A DNA stretch of 64,000 bases from Whitmania pigra. Taxonomy: Eukaryota; Annelida; Clitellata; Hirudinida; Haemopidae. The position numbers and the translations under genes are program-made. A model generated the notes under the pieces. It was not told the origin of the DNA, did not search any database, and saw only the letters and a list, made by a program, of their open reading frames with translations. The stretch spans positions 5,499,501 through 5,563,500 of the forward strand of contig JAJTWR010000266.1 in the NCBI GenBank assembly GCA_021613335.1, in the 5' to 3' direction. Below, piece by piece: positions 63,794-64,000 of this stretch (its first letter is position 1; every line of letters begins with the position of its first letter).

Positions 63794-64000
63794 GTGAGTA
63801 GTTTTTTTTGTCTCGCAATAATCGTCATCATCGTCGTCGTCGTCGTCATCATCATCACTGCCACGATCGCAATCGATAATGCCATGATCATCTCGGAACA
63901 CAATTCCTTATTTAGAGAGGTTAGGTTGAAAATTTTAATTTGAGACTTTTTTAATGTTTTTTTACTGCTTGCTTCGATTGTTTTCGTCTCAGTTTATTTG

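Overview
This is eukaryotic, animal nuclear DNA. The base composition is AT-rich. Genes are broken into many small exons by GT-AG introns of roughly 50 bp to 2.7 kb. I could place ten protein-coding genes by reading exons, intron phases and conserved blocks by eye. The gene set (junctophilin, TRAF, PTBP, AATF) is metazoan. The compact introns, large microsatellites, tRNA-derived SINE-like repeats, hAT and pogo-like DNA elements, and LINEs with a restriction-like endonuclease suggest an invertebrate; I cannot name the phylum from sequence alone.

Layout, left to right. 1-1606: repeat-bearing sequence with one small coiled-coil-like ORF. 1607-5373 (-): AATF/Che-1, 14 coding exons. 5964-6079: tRNA-derived SINE-like copy. 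6241-7251 (-): ribosomal protein eS6, with a TOP-like tract upstream. 8173-8554: hAT-type MITE with a perfect 8-bp target duplication. 9181-10911 (+): splicing factor PRPF18. 11922-18403 (+): a junctophilin whose introns hold a decayed hAT transposase and SINEs. 18404-24433: repeat island with a LINE fragment, a 520-bp ATT array, a 0.6-kb ATACA array and a 1.1-kb defective hAT element. 24434-27455 (+): OXA1L. 28573-31832 (-): PTBP. 32565-35835 (+): RABGGTA, head-to-head with PTBP. 37274-37854 (-): small two-exon protein with a USPL1-like cysteine motif. 38130-45200: transposon-rich block (LINE with RLE endonuclease, LINE with RNase H, hAT relic, and a MITE nested in a pogo-like MITE). 45265-51470 (+): TRAF. 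51942-53448 (-): Rab1, tail-to-tail with TRAF. 55299-56391 (+): unrecognised four-exon gene model. 56400-63696: mostly empty apart from microsatellites and weak ORFs. 63697-63793 (+): first exon of a secreted or membrane protein that continues past the window.

The genes are ordinary housekeeping and signalling genes with no operon-like functional link: splicing (PRPF18, PTBP), translation and nucleolus (eS6, AATF), Rab traffic (RABGGTA prenylates Rabs such as Rab1), mitochondrial membrane insertion (OXA1L), membrane junctions (junctophilin) and immune or stress signalling (TRAF). I found no CRISPR, operon or clearly new multi-gene system. The most useful leads are the small zinc-motif protein, the acidic insertion in AATF, the unrecognised gene at 55.3 kb, and the well-preserved non-autonomous transposons.
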